A stretch of 64,000 nt of DNA from contig NZ_LR699554.1 of the NCBI RefSeq assembly GCF_902459535.1, forward strand, positions 2,666,001 to 2,730,000. Reading direction: 5' to 3'. Under the pieces are notes generated by a model, which saw only the letters and a program-made list of their open reading frames with translations, was not told the DNA's origin and made no database searches. Position numbers and translations under genes: made by a program. Origin of the DNA: Paraburkholderia dioscoreae (lineage in GTDB: Bacteria; Pseudomonadota; Gammaproteobacteria; Burkholderiales; Burkholderiaceae). Positions 41,383 to 50,164 of the stretch are shown piece by piece (the stretch's first letter is position 1; each line of letters opens with the position of its first letter).

Positions 41383-41922
41383 TTACTCCGCCGGCAGCGT
41401 CAGCGATGCGACTTCGCAGCGCGGCCACTGACGCAACACGTCCGGCGCCAGCAACAACTTGGCGGCTCGCACGCCCGCGCCCATGACGATCTGGTTCCGC
41501 TCCATGACGGCGGCGTCGACGAGAATGCGCCAGTCGGCCGGCAAGCCGAAGGCGGTGATACCGCCGAACTCCATGCCGCTATGCTCCACGGCCGCTTCCC
41601 GCTTCGCGAACGAAAGCCGTTGCGCGCCCAGGGCCGCCTTCACCGCGCCGTTGATGTCCAAACGCAGCGAACCCAACGAGACCAGCGCTGCGTAATGCTC
41701 TGCGCCCTCCTTTTTGTACCGGATCACGATGGTGTTCGCACAGTCTTCCAGACCGAAACCGTAGCGCGCGCTGAATTCGGCGGTATCCGAAGCGTCGTCG
41801 GAGACGGAGAAAACCGTCACGCCTTGCGCCGGCAACTGCTCGACGACATGCGCGGGCAAATGGGCGCCCAATTGTTCGGCCGGAATGACATCCAACTGCT
41901 GTATGAGTTCGTGCGAGTGCAT
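41383..41922 (-). CDS. YbaK/EbsC-family protein, probable aminoacyl-tRNA deacylase
   Basis: A 179-residue cytoplasmic protein of the YbaK/ProX editing-domain family, which hydrolyses mischarged tRNAs (for example Cys- or Ala-tRNAPro). Supporting segments are NTIVIRYKKEGAEHYAALVS, DINGAVKAALGAQRLSFAKR, EHSGMEFGGITAFGLPADWR and RNQIVMGAGVRAAKLLLAPD, the usual order of conserved blocks. The exact specificity is not readable. The start at 41922 (MHSHELIQQLD) is chosen over an upstream ATG giving 14 extra residues. It is divergent from the YihY-like gene across 225 bp. Confidence 0.85.
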   Translation of the reverse strand: MHSHELIQQLDVIPAEQLGAHLPAHVVEQLPAQGVTVFSVSDDASDTAEFSARYGFGLEDCANTIVIRYKKEGAEHYAALVSLGSLRLDINGAVKAALGAQRLSFAKREAAVEHSGMEFGGITAFGLPADWRILVDAAVMERNQIVMGAGVRAAKLLLAPDVLRQWPRCEVASLTLPAE

Positions 41923-42146
41923 GGCGAGCAAAGTGTATGAGGATCCCCGGCATTCTAACGGCACGCCTGAGCCGAGGTGCGCGGGCTCCGCGCACGCCGG
42001 TCCCGCTTGTTATAGTGACAGGCACAAGGTTTGCGAAAGCTTTCACGCGAAGACTGCGTCAAGGCTGCCTCGACGGTTCCCCCCGCGGTTCACCCCGCCC
42101 TATCGCCTTGCCCGCGCGGCGTCAGCACCTCTTGAGAAACACGACC

Positions 42147-43481
42147 ATGGACATGGACACGCTTTCCGCCGAAAACCTGCAACTGGCGGCCCGCAAGCAG
42201 GCCAACTGGGCCATCGGCGCCTTCAGACAGTTTGCCGAGGACCGCTGCGCGGCCATGGCCGCAAGCATCGCCTTCTATGCCGCGTTTTCGCTTGCGCCCA
42301 CATTGGTCATGGTGATCGCCGTGGCCGGCTGGGTCTTCGGCGCGGAAGCCGCGCGCGGCGAGTTGTTCGACCACATTCACGGATTGCTCGGCGACCAGGC
42401 CGCCGCGGGCGTGCAGACCATCGTCGAGAACGCTCATCACAACGGCAGCGCCGGCGGCATCGCGGCGATCATTTCGTTCTCGATGCTGGCGATCGGCGCT
42501 TCGGCCACTTTCTCGTCGCTCAATAGCGCACTCAATATAGTGTGGCCGTATACGGGGCCGCGGTCGTCGAGCGTGATCGCGCTGGTGCGCGTGCGCCTGA
42601 TCTCGTTCGGCCTGGTGCTGGGCGTCGCGTTCCTGCTGATCGTTTCGCTGGTTCTCGATACGATCATCACCTTCGTCGGCAAGTGGCTCTGGGGCGACTC
42701 GCCGTACGTCGTGATCGGCAACCTGTTGCAACTCGGCGTCGGCTTGCTGGTGCTGGCGTGTGCGTTCGCCGGCCTGCTCAAGTTTCTGCCGGACGCTCGC
42801 GTGCGCTGGCTCGATGCGTTTGTCGGCGGGATTGTCGCCGCCGTGCTGTTCTCCGCGGGCAAGAAGCTGTTCGCCCTTTATATCGCGCACGCCGGGATGG
42901 CCAGTTCGTTCGGCGCGGCCGGCTCGCTCGCCGTGCTGCTGATGTGGCTGTACTTCTCGGCCGCTGTGCTGCTGCTCGGCGCGGAGTTTTCGGCGGCGCG
43001 CGGGCGCATGCACGACCCGCGCGGAGGCTGGGGCATGCAGGACGACACGCCGCCCGGCAGCCGCGCCAAGCTTGCGTCGGTGCTGGCGGCATCGACGGTC
43101 AGTGCGGATGCTGCGCCCCACATGGCCGCACAGGCGCACACCGCTTCGAGCGACGCCGCGCTCGCCGCCGCCGGGCGCGACGCAACTGCAAACGCGCCGG
43201 GCGGTACGGCGGCGTCGGCTTTTCGGGAGCAATCCGGCAACACGGCGTCAGCGCGAGCGACTGCGGTCAAACTCGCCCGCAGCGTCGTCTCGGCCGAAGC
43301 GCAAGCGACCCGCATCGCCGCCGACACGCTGATCGAGGCGAGCCGCAAAGCCGTCGCGGCCGATCGCTACGTGCGGCGGCACCCGTGGCCTTCGATGTTG
43401 CTGGCCGCGGCTGCCGGGCTGGCAGCGGCGACCGTCGCGCGCCGCAACGCCCGCGATAGCGACAGCGAGCGCAATTCCTGA
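42147..43481 (+). CDS. YihY/BrkB-family membrane protein with DUF883-like C-terminal tail
   Basis: A 445-residue protein. Residues about 15-290 are a six-helix YihY/BrkB (UPF0761) domain: MAASIAFYAAFSLAPTLVMV, GASATFSSLNSALNIVWPYT and FGAAGSLAVLLMWLYFSAAV followed by LLLGAEFSA. A long Ala-rich linker follows, then a C-terminal segment with helices and ADRYVRRHPWPSMLLAAAAG ending in ARRN, which matches the DUF883/ElaB/YqjD family (Y-V-x-x-x-P-W, then one helix, then Arg). ElaB-like proteins sit in the inner membrane and bind ribosomes. The start at 42147 removes 70 upstream residues that lack family features. Function unknown. Confidence 0.8.
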   Translation: MDMDTLSAENLQLAARKQANWAIGAFRQFAEDRCAAMAASIAFYAAFSLAPTLVMVIAVAGWVFGAEAARGELFDHIHGLLGDQAAAGVQTIVENAHHNGSAGGIAAIISFSMLAIGASATFSSLNSALNIVWPYTGPRSSSVIALVRVRLISFGLVLGVAFLLIVSLVLDTIITFVGKWLWGDSPYVVIGNLLQLGVGLLVLACAFAGLLKFLPDARVRWLDAFVGGIVAAVLFSAGKKLFALYIAHAGMASSFGAAGSLAVLLMWLYFSAAVLLLGAEFSAARGRMHDPRGGWGMQDDTPPGSRAKLASVLAASTVSADAAPHMAAQAHTASSDAALAAAGRDATANAPGGTAASAFREQSGNTASARATAVKLARSVVSAEAQATRIAADTLIEASRKAVAADRYVRRHPWPSMLLAAAAGLAAATVARRNARDSDSERNS

Positions 43482-43894
43482 CGCCTCGCGTTTCAACCGG
43501 ACCCCGTCTGGCCGCACCTATGCACCAACATGGTCGCGCCTGACCACAGCACGACGAACCTGTCCAGCGCCTGCGTCAAGCAAAACGCATCGCAATTTTT
43601 ATGCAGATCCTGCAAAGCGACCAAAAAAACTAGACGACTAGATTACGAAGCACCTTCAAGGAAGTGTCGAAAGTGAAGGTGCCAGAGTCGTCACTGTCAA
43701 CAAAACAACAATAATGCTTGGCTAGGGAATAAATGTTGCTGAAACAGGAATAATCGTTAACGCGCTTTAAATACAAGGCTTTGCGTCGGTTGTCAGTTTT
43801 TGGAGACAGTCTTTTTTTTCCAGTTCTAGCGGATAGACCTCTGCGCTATTCTCCTTCCCGCAACAACAAACTAATCATCTGCGTGGAGAAATGG
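43482..43894. other. Long leader region of the second porin
   Basis: About 410 bp, AT-rich from 43600 on. It contains a 9-bp perfect inverted repeat (43650-43658 with 43674-43682) and probably the porin promoter and a long untranslated leader. I cannot place the promoter boxes with confidence. No gene is seen. Confidence 0.45.
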
Positions 43895-45076
43895 ATGAAA
43901 CGAATCGCACTGTCTACCCTCTCGCTGGCGCTCCTCGGCGTCACTGGCGTCGCACACGCTCAAAGCAGCGTTACCCTGTACGGCTTGATCGATGAATCGG
44001 TTCAGTTCGCCCACAACACGGTCGACGCTTCCGGCAAGAACGCGAATCAGGTCGGCCTGGTCGGCGGCAACCTGCAAGGCGATCGTTGGGGCTTGAAAGG
44101 CACCGAAGATCTCGGCGGCGGCCTGAAGGCGATTTTCCAATTGGAAAACGGCTTTGACCTCAACACCGGCAAGCTGGGTCAAGGCGGCAAGATGTTCGGT
44201 CGTCAAGCCTACGTCGGCCTGACGGGCGATCAATGGGGTACGTTCACGCTGGGTCGTCAATACGATCCGCTGGTCGACATGGTTCAGCCGCTGACGGCTG
44301 ACAACTACTTCGGTTCGACCTTCGCCACGCCGGGCGACGTCGACAACAACGACAACTCCTCGCGCACGAACAACGCCATCAAGTACACCTCGCCGGTGTG
44401 GGGCGGCTTCCAGTTCGAAGGCATGTACGCTCTGGGCGGCGTGGCTGGCCAGACGGGTTCGGGCCAAACGTGGTCGGGCGCTGCAACGTACGCAACGGGT
44501 CCGTTCAGCGTTGCTGCCGGCTACTTCCGCGCAGACAACGGCAACACGCTGGCTAGCCGCACGTCGGCAGGCTCGGTGGGCTGGAACGGCAGCACGTCGG
44601 ACGGCACGTTCGACAACCAGGTCAACGGTGCCTACGTGGCAGCCAAGTCGATCGGCATCGCTTCGGTCGCCGTGCAATACGTCACGGGCCCGTTCACGGC
44701 CAACCTGCGCTACAGCAACGCGCAGTACAAGCCGGACGCGAACTCGGGCTTCGGTTCGACCGAGAAGTACAACATCGGCGCCGCATACCTGGGTTACCAG
44801 GCAACGCCGGCAATGCTGGTTGGCGTGGGCTATACCTACACCAAGGCTAGCGGCGATTCGGGCGCAACGTATCACCAGGTCTCCCTGGGCGGCGACTACA
44901 ACCTGTCGAAGCGCACGGACATCTACCTGGTTGGCGCATATCAGCACGCAAGCGGCCAGCAACGCGCCGCGGACGGCACGCTGGTCAATGCAGGCGCAGC
45001 AATCGGTTCGTATAGCTACAACTCGGCTTCCAGCTCGCAAGAACTGGTCAGCCTGGGCATCCGCCACAAGTTCTAA
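43895..45076 (+). CDS. Trimeric porin, OmpC-like family, second copy
   Basis: A 393-residue outer-membrane porin. Residues 1-22 form a signal peptide (MKRIALSTLSLALLGVTGVA then HA), followed by the family QSSVTLYG start; the chain ends HKF. Blocks DRWGLKGTEDLGGGLKAIFQ and GKMFGRQAYVGLTGDQWGTF are typical. The ATG at 43895 follows GGAG; a second in-frame-looking ATG 4 bases upstream is out of frame. It resembles the porin at 76-1242 but is not a close duplicate. Strong codon bias (many GGC, AAC, CTG) suggests high expression. A strong terminator follows. Confidence 0.94.
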   Translation: MKRIALSTLSLALLGVTGVAHAQSSVTLYGLIDESVQFAHNTVDASGKNANQVGLVGGNLQGDRWGLKGTEDLGGGLKAIFQLENGFDLNTGKLGQGGKMFGRQAYVGLTGDQWGTFTLGRQYDPLVDMVQPLTADNYFGSTFATPGDVDNNDNSSRTNNAIKYTSPVWGGFQFEGMYALGGVAGQTGSGQTWSGAATYATGPFSVAAGYFRADNGNTLASRTSAGSVGWNGSTSDGTFDNQVNGAYVAAKSIGIASVAVQYVTGPFTANLRYSNAQYKPDANSGFGSTEKYNIGAAYLGYQATPAMLVGVGYTYTKASGDSGATYHQVSLGGDYNLSKRTDIYLVGAYQHASGQQRAADGTLVNAGAAIGSYSYNSASSSQELVSLGIRHKF

Positions 45077-45114
45077 TCTGACTTGACGGACTGCTGAAGC
45101 AACACGCAGTTGAA

Positions 45115-45153
45115 GACCAGCCACGGGCGAGAAGCCTGTGGCTGGTTTTTTTT
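45115..45153 (+). terminator. Strong intrinsic terminator of the second porin
   Basis: The stem CCAGCCAC (45117-45124) pairs with GTGGCTGG (45138-45145) and is followed by eight T (45146-45153), about 40 bp after the porin stop. Confidence 0.92.
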
Positions 45154-45379
45154 CGTGCTGAGACTTCTTCTGCAATACAGGCCCGCGTCACGGCACCGCG
45201 CTCGCACACTCGCAGATGCTTCGGCTCGCCAGATACGCGGCCGCCCCGCGCACCGGACGACGCAAAAAAGGCCGCCAGCAACCCGGTTGGGGCGCCTGAC
45301 GACCTTGTTTCGCTACAGCGGCTTCTTATACGGCTGCTTCTTCATCACGGAAGGCGGACCTCGGCCTCGCCGGCACAGC

Positions 45380-46252
45380 CTACCTGCGCTGCGATTTGCC
45401 CTTCTCCGCCTGCGCCAGCGTCTGCGCGGGCTTCGCGTGGAGTTCATGCTCGATGCCGTCGGCGCCCACCGGCGCGCGATACAGCACCAGCGCCCGCTCG
45501 CGCTGCAGCAACGGCACGTTCGGCGAATCCTGCCAGTCCGGGTCGGGAATCTCGCCGAACACCTGGCGCAGCCGCTCACCCCACGTACGGTGAATCATCT
45601 CGAAGTACGCGTTGTCGTGATCGATCGAGACGAAACGCGTGACGCGCAGCGCATCCTTCTGATAGACCAGCAGATCGAGCGGCAACCCGACCGACAGGTT
45701 CGAGCGCAGCGTGGAGTCCATGGAGACCAGCGCGCACTTGGCGGCCTCGTCGAGCGGCGTGGACGGCGTGAGCACGCGGTCGATGATCGGCTTGCCGTAC
45801 TTCGCCTCGCCGATCTGGAAATACGGATTCACCGCCGACGCCTCGATGAAATTGCCCGCCGCGTAGATCATGAACAGGCGCGGCCGGTTGCCGGCGATCT
45901 GCCCGCCGAGAATAAAGCTGCAATTGAAATCGACGCCGAATTCCTGCAACGCTTCGGCCTCGCGCTGATGCACGCACCGCACCGCGCGGCCGATCACGCG
46001 GGCCGCGTCGGCCATGGTGGGCGCGCTCCAGAGCGTGGGTTGGGACGGATCCGCGGGTTCCGACAGTTCGTGCAGCACCGCCTGGGTAAGCGACAGATTG
46101 CCGGCGCCCAGCAGGACGAGCATGCGCTCGCCCGGCTGCTCGAATACCGACATCTTGCGCGCGGTGCTGATGTGATCGACGCCCGCATTGGTGCGCGTGT
46201 CCGAGAGGAACACGAGACCGTCGTCGACGGACATCGCGACACAGTAAGTCAT
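45380..46252 (-). CDS. Anbu, bacterial proteasome-like peptidase
   Basis: A 290-residue Ntn-hydrolase of the Anbu family, ancestral to or a sister of the 20S proteasome beta subunit. The start MTYCVAMSVDDGLVFLSDTR shows Thr as residue 2, the catalytic nucleophile exposed after Met removal. The body has a KMSVF/LVLLGAGNLSLTQAV region, GGQIAGNRPRLFMIYAAGNF and CALVSMDSTLRSNLSVGLPL, typical of Anbu. The start at 46252 is chosen because it places Thr at position 2; an upstream ATG would add nine residues and bury it. It is the last gene of the ATP-grasp / alpha-E / transglutaminase cluster. Anbu forms helical or open-ring oligomers, and its substrates are unknown. Confidence 0.9.
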   Translation of the reverse strand: MTYCVAMSVDDGLVFLSDTRTNAGVDHISTARKMSVFEQPGERMLVLLGAGNLSLTQAVLHELSEPADPSQPTLWSAPTMADAARVIGRAVRCVHQREAEALQEFGVDFNCSFILGGQIAGNRPRLFMIYAAGNFIEASAVNPYFQIGEAKYGKPIIDRVLTPSTPLDEAAKCALVSMDSTLRSNLSVGLPLDLLVYQKDALRVTRFVSIDHDNAYFEMIHRTWGERLRQVFGEIPDPDWQDSPNVPLLQRERALVLYRAPVGADGIEHELHAKPAQTLAQAEKGKSQRR

Positions 46253-46422
46253 AAGGAAAGGTACCTGCAAAAAAACCACTGAATGGCGCTATTGTAATGC
46301 CGCGCGCATGCGTCCCTATTCCGTATTACGGCCTTTGCGGGCCCAATCTGAATGGGTTGTGAGGGCTGGCGCTCACTAGCGCCTCCAGCGGGCCTCTCCG
46401 GACCGTCACCCTCTCTCCGCAG

Positions 46423-47223
46423 CTATTGCGGCTGTTGCGCACTGACCATCACGGACACCTTCAGCTGTTCTTCCAGCCCGCCGATACGCCGGCCGCGCAC
46501 CGGCGCGGCCGATTCATAGTCTCGAGCGACAGCGAGACGGCAGTAGATTTCACTGGCGAACGCGGCGTGCGTGACATCGATGGAAATCCAGCCCGTGCCC
46601 TCCAGCCATACGTCGACCCAGGCGTGGCTGGCAGCGTGCGGCACATCGCCCGGCTCGATATAGCCGCTCACGTAGCGCGCCGGAATGCCTCGCGCGCGGC
46701 AGCACGCGAGCATCAGATGCGCGTGGTCCTGACACACACCGTTGCCGAGCGCGAGCGCCTGGGCGGCCGTGCTGGTGACTTCGGTGACGCCCGGGTTGTA
46801 CTTCACGCGCTGCACGATCCGTTCGGACAGCGCGATCAGGTTCGCCGAGCTCGCCAGGTTCGGCACCGATTCGGCGAGCTCGCGGACTGCGGCATCGGCC
46901 TCGGTCAGCCGCGTCGAACAGGTGAAATGCTCCAGCGGAATCGGGCCGATGGGGTCGGGCAGATAGCCGTCGATCAGCGGGATCGTGTCCACCTCGCCGG
47001 CCACATGCAGACGAATCTCGCTATGCGGCTTGTTGATGACCAGTGTGTGCAGCACGTTGCCGTAAGCGTCGAAAGTCGCGTCGAGCTTGCCCGGCGCGTC
47101 GATGCTCCAGCGCCGCACGACCTGCGAGGCGCCGCTCGACGGCGTCAGACGCAGTTGCTGGATCGAATAATGGACAGTCGCTTCGTAGCGATAGGACGTG
47201 TCGTGGCGGATCGTCAGGTACAT
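46423..47223 (-). CDS. Transglutaminase-like cysteine protease of the Anbu cluster
   Basis: A 266-residue transglutaminase-fold protein. A beta-rich N-terminal domain (residues 1-110, MYLTIRHDTSYRYEATVHYS) precedes the catalytic core. The triad is visible as C164 (GNGVCQDHAHLM), H200 (ASHAWVDVWLEG) and D216 (WISIDVTH). The reading frame stays open far upstream (to about 47925), but that part overlaps the alpha-E gene and lacks the family N-terminus, so MYLTIRHD is the start. It lies 11 bp after the alpha-E gene. In the cluster it is predicted to cleave or form amide bonds in small peptides. Confidence 0.9.
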   Translation of the reverse strand: MYLTIRHDTSYRYEATVHYSIQQLRLTPSSGASQVVRRWSIDAPGKLDATFDAYGNVLHTLVINKPHSEIRLHVAGEVDTIPLIDGYLPDPIGPIPLEHFTCSTRLTEADAAVRELAESVPNLASSANLIALSERIVQRVKYNPGVTEVTSTAAQALALGNGVCQDHAHLMLACCRARGIPARYVSGYIEPGDVPHAASHAWVDVWLEGTGWISIDVTHAAFASEIYCRLAVARDYESAAPVRGRRIGGLEEQLKVSVMVSAQQPQ

Positions 47224-47234
47224 AAAAAACTCCG

Positions 47235-48185
47235 TCAGGCGACTGGCAGCATCAGATAGGTACGCGCAACCAGATTGCCTAGCTCGAACACACGAGCGAG
47301 GAACTGCGTCAGATAGGCGTGCAGGCCGGCCTCGAAAATCTGCCGGATGTCGGAATACACAAGTTCGGCGCGCAGTTTGCCGGCGAACCGCTCGCACTGG
47401 TTCGAACCCGAGGTGCGCAGCATCGCCAGATTCGCGCAGACGCCTTCGAGCGACGCCAGCAGCGAACGCGGCATCTGCTGATTCAGGATCATCAGTTCGA
47501 CCACGCGCGCCGGCGTGACGACGTCGCGATACACCTTGCGATAGATCTCCAGCGCCGACACCGAGCTCAGAATCGAGGTCCAGTAATAAAAATCTTCGAG
47601 CTGGCGCGCGGCGTCGCGTGAATTCGGTTCGACGTCGGCAAAGCGCACGTCGAGAATCCGCGCGGTGTTGTCGGCGCGCTCCAGATAGGTGCCGAGTTGC
47701 GTGAAGAAGAATGCGTCGTCCTGCAGCGCGGTGCCGATCGTCACGCCACGCGAGAGGTGCGAGCGGAACTTCACCCATTCGAACAGCGCGCCGGGATTGT
47801 TCGCCGCCTGTCCGGACGAAATGCGCTCGTTGAATTCGAGCCACGTATCGTTGATGGTTTCCCACCACTCGGTCGTCAAGGTGCCACGCACCGCGCGGGC
47901 GTTTTCGCGCGCGGCCTGCAAACACGAGTGAATGCTCGACGGATTGGTCGCGTCCGCCACCATGAAATCGAGCACGTGCTCGCGGGTCGGTTCGTCGTAG
48001 CGTTGCGCAAACGCGGTTTCGAGTTCGGAAATGCGCAGCACCGAGCGTTGTGCGCGCGCCTCCTGTTCGGGCGTCTGCGGCAATAGCAGCGCCTTCAGGT
48101 TGATATCGAGCATGCGGGCGGTGTTCTCCGCGCGCTCCATGTAGCGGGCCATCCAGAAAAGGTGATCGGCGGTTCGGCTTAGCAT
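47235..48185 (-). CDS. Alpha-E domain protein (DUF403) of the Anbu cluster
   Basis: A 316-residue, almost wholly alpha-helical protein of the alpha-E family. The opening MLSRTADHLFWMARYMERAE and the inner VADATNPSSIHSCLQAAREN, FFTQLGTYLERADNTARILD and ASLEGVCANLAML segments are diagnostic. The name comes from a conserved Glu-rich helix. It probably acts with the ATP-grasp protein as a peptide ligase or scaffold, as comparative genomics of amidoligase systems has suggested. It lies 165 bp after the ATP-grasp gene and 11 bp before the transglutaminase gene. Confidence 0.9.
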   Translation of the reverse strand: MLSRTADHLFWMARYMERAENTARMLDINLKALLLPQTPEQEARAQRSVLRISELETAFAQRYDEPTREHVLDFMVADATNPSSIHSCLQAARENARAVRGTLTTEWWETINDTWLEFNERISSGQAANNPGALFEWVKFRSHLSRGVTIGTALQDDAFFFTQLGTYLERADNTARILDVRFADVEPNSRDAARQLEDFYYWTSILSSVSALEIYRKVYRDVVTPARVVELMILNQQMPRSLLASLEGVCANLAMLRTSGSNQCERFAGKLRAELVYSDIRQIFEAGLHAYLTQFLARVFELGNLVARTYLMLPVA

Positions 48186-48350
48186 GACGGCGTTCCGTAT
48201 CTGATGACGCGAGGCCTTCGTCGAAGTAAAAGGCCCGCGCTGGTTATCCGTATGCGCCGGTGGCGCGCGTGTTGCGTATCACGTGCCGCCCCGGCGCGTT
48301 GGGTTGCAGGCGCGGTTGCGTAAAGCATTGCAACCGCATCGGCAACCGCG

Positions 48351-49760
48351 TCAGTCGACCATCCATGTATCTTTGGTCCCGCCTCCCTGCGACGAATTGA
48401 CGACGAGCGAGCCCTCCTGCAACGCCACGCGCGTGAGTCCGCCGGCGACCATCGTGACGGTCTTACCGGACAGCACGAACGGACGCAAGTCGATATGGCG
48501 CGGCGCGATGCCGCTTTCGACGAACGTCGGGCACGCGGAGAGCGCCAGCGTGGGCTGCGCGATATACCCGCCCGGACGCGCAATCAGACGTTCGCGGAAG
48601 GCTTCGATTTCGGCCTTCGTCGAAGCCGGCCCGACGAGCATGCCGTAGCCGCCCGCGCCGTGCACCTCCTTGACCACCAGTTCCGGCAGATGCGCGAGCG
48701 TGTATGCCAGATCGTCCGGCTTGCGGCACTGGAACGTGGGCACGTTGTTGAGGATCGGCTTCTCGCCGAGATAAAACTCGATCATTTCCGGCACGTACGG
48801 GTAGATCGATTTGTCGTCGGCAATGCCGGTGCCCATTGCATTCGCCAGCGCTACGCGCCCGGCGCGGTACGCCGTCAGCAGACCCGGCACGCCGAGCGCC
48901 GAGTCGTTGCGGAAAGCGAGCGGATCGAGAAAATCGTCGTCGACGCGGCGGTAAATCACGTCGACGCGCTTCGGTCCCTGCGTGGTGCGCATGAACACAT
49001 AGTTGTCGTCGACGAACAGATCCTTGCCTTCCACCAGTTCCACGCCCATCTGCTGCGCGAGGAAGGTGTGCTCGAAATACGCCGAGTTGTACATGCCCGG
49101 CGTGAGCACCACCACGACCGGATCGTCGACGCCTTCGGGCGCGACCGAGCGCAGCGTATCGAGCAGCAGATCGGGATAATGCGCGACCGGCGCAATGCGG
49201 TTCTGCACGAACAGTTCGGGGAACAGCCGCATCATCATCTTGCGGTTTTCGAGCATGTAGGACACGCCCGACGGCACGCGCAGGTTGTCTTCGAGCACGT
49301 AGAACTCGCCTTCGTCGCCCGCGCGCACTACGTCCACACCGGCGATATGCGCGTAAACACCGAGCGGCACATTCACACCCTGCATTTCAGGCCGGTATTG
49401 CGCGTTGGTATAGACCTGCTCGGCCGGCACGATGCCGGCGCGCACGATGTTGCGATCGTGATAGACGTCGTGGATGAACAGATTGAGCGCCTGCACCCGC
49501 TGGCGCAAACCGGCCTCCAGCGTCTGCCATTCGCTGCGCGGAATGATGCGCGGAATCAGGTCGAAGGGAATCAGCCGCTCGGTGCCGGACAGGTCGCCGT
49601 TCACCGCGAAGGTAATGCCGACCCGGCGAAACAGCAGGTCGGCTTCCGCACGCTTGCGTGCGATCGCCTCGTTGCCCTGCTTCACCAGCCACCGCTCAAA
49701 GCGCGCGTAGTGTGGCCGCACGGCATCGTCATGATGACGCATCTCGTCATAGCATCGCAT
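48351..49760 (-). CDS. Circularly permuted ATP-grasp protein (COG2308-type) of the Anbu cluster
   Basis: A 469-residue ATP-grasp enzyme. It opens MRCYDEMRHHDDAVRPHYAR. Conserved blocks are ERLIPFDLIPRIIPRSEWQT, QRVQALNLFIHDVYHDRNIV, YVLEDNLRVPSGVSYMLENR, VDVIYRRVDDDFLDPLAFR and ELVVKEVHGAGGYGMLVGPA (ATP-binding Lys/Glu/Gly), then RPGGYIAQPTLALS. It is likely to form amide bonds with ATP, adding amino acids to a peptide or protein. The start at 49760 (MRCYDEM) fits the family; an upstream ATG would add 16 residues. It is the first gene of the cluster, transcribed towards alpha-E, transglutaminase and Anbu. Confidence 0.88.
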   Translation of the reverse strand: MRCYDEMRHHDDAVRPHYARFERWLVKQGNEAIARKRAEADLLFRRVGITFAVNGDLSGTERLIPFDLIPRIIPRSEWQTLEAGLRQRVQALNLFIHDVYHDRNIVRAGIVPAEQVYTNAQYRPEMQGVNVPLGVYAHIAGVDVVRAGDEGEFYVLEDNLRVPSGVSYMLENRKMMMRLFPELFVQNRIAPVAHYPDLLLDTLRSVAPEGVDDPVVVVLTPGMYNSAYFEHTFLAQQMGVELVEGKDLFVDDNYVFMRTTQGPKRVDVIYRRVDDDFLDPLAFRNDSALGVPGLLTAYRAGRVALANAMGTGIADDKSIYPYVPEMIEFYLGEKPILNNVPTFQCRKPDDLAYTLAHLPELVVKEVHGAGGYGMLVGPASTKAEIEAFRERLIARPGGYIAQPTLALSACPTFVESGIAPRHIDLRPFVLSGKTVTMVAGGLTRVALQEGSLVVNSSQGGGTKDTWMVD

Positions 49761-50164
49761 GTCACGCCCCGCTCTTGTTGTCGGATAGAAGGCGAATGCG
49801 CTGCGCATTCGGTGTTCGACAATCGATCAAGCAAGCGCTATGCCATTGAGCTTTTCACGCACTACACACGGTGTATGCACGCGAACAGCGCATCCCGCCC
49901 GGCAAGGCTCCGGTGCCATCGTACTGCGGCGGCCCATGATGCGCTAGTACGGTGCATGCGCAGCACTGCGGTGCGTGCGCGAGGAAAGTTCTTATAACCG
50001 CGCCCGCATTCGCGAAACCATGAACGCGCATGAAAAATCCCCGTGGATTTGCACCCACGGGGACTCAGGCAACGTGCATTGAGGATCGTTCCCGAAGGGT
50101 ACTCCCCTGCGGGCATTTCAAGCGTCAGCCATTGTTAAAAACAGCGCCGACGCGTGAAACGTGA
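49761..50164. other. Gap between the ATP-grasp and HU-like genes
   Basis: About 400 bp. It holds the promoter of the Anbu cluster (not placed) and the terminator of the HU-like gene (50032-50063). Otherwise no gene or structure is seen. Confidence 0.4.
50032..50063 (-). terminator. Intrinsic terminator of the HU-like gene
   Basis: A perfect 9-bp repeat (50038-50046 with 50055-50063, GC-rich, loop of 8) is followed on the minus strand by ATTTTTC. It lies about 100 bp after the HU-like stop. Confidence 0.8.

Noticed and set aside
47224..47925. N-terminal extension of the transglutaminase frame
   Set aside because: It overlaps the alpha-E gene, is Arg/Ala-rich and lacks family sequence; MYLTIRHD is the standard start.
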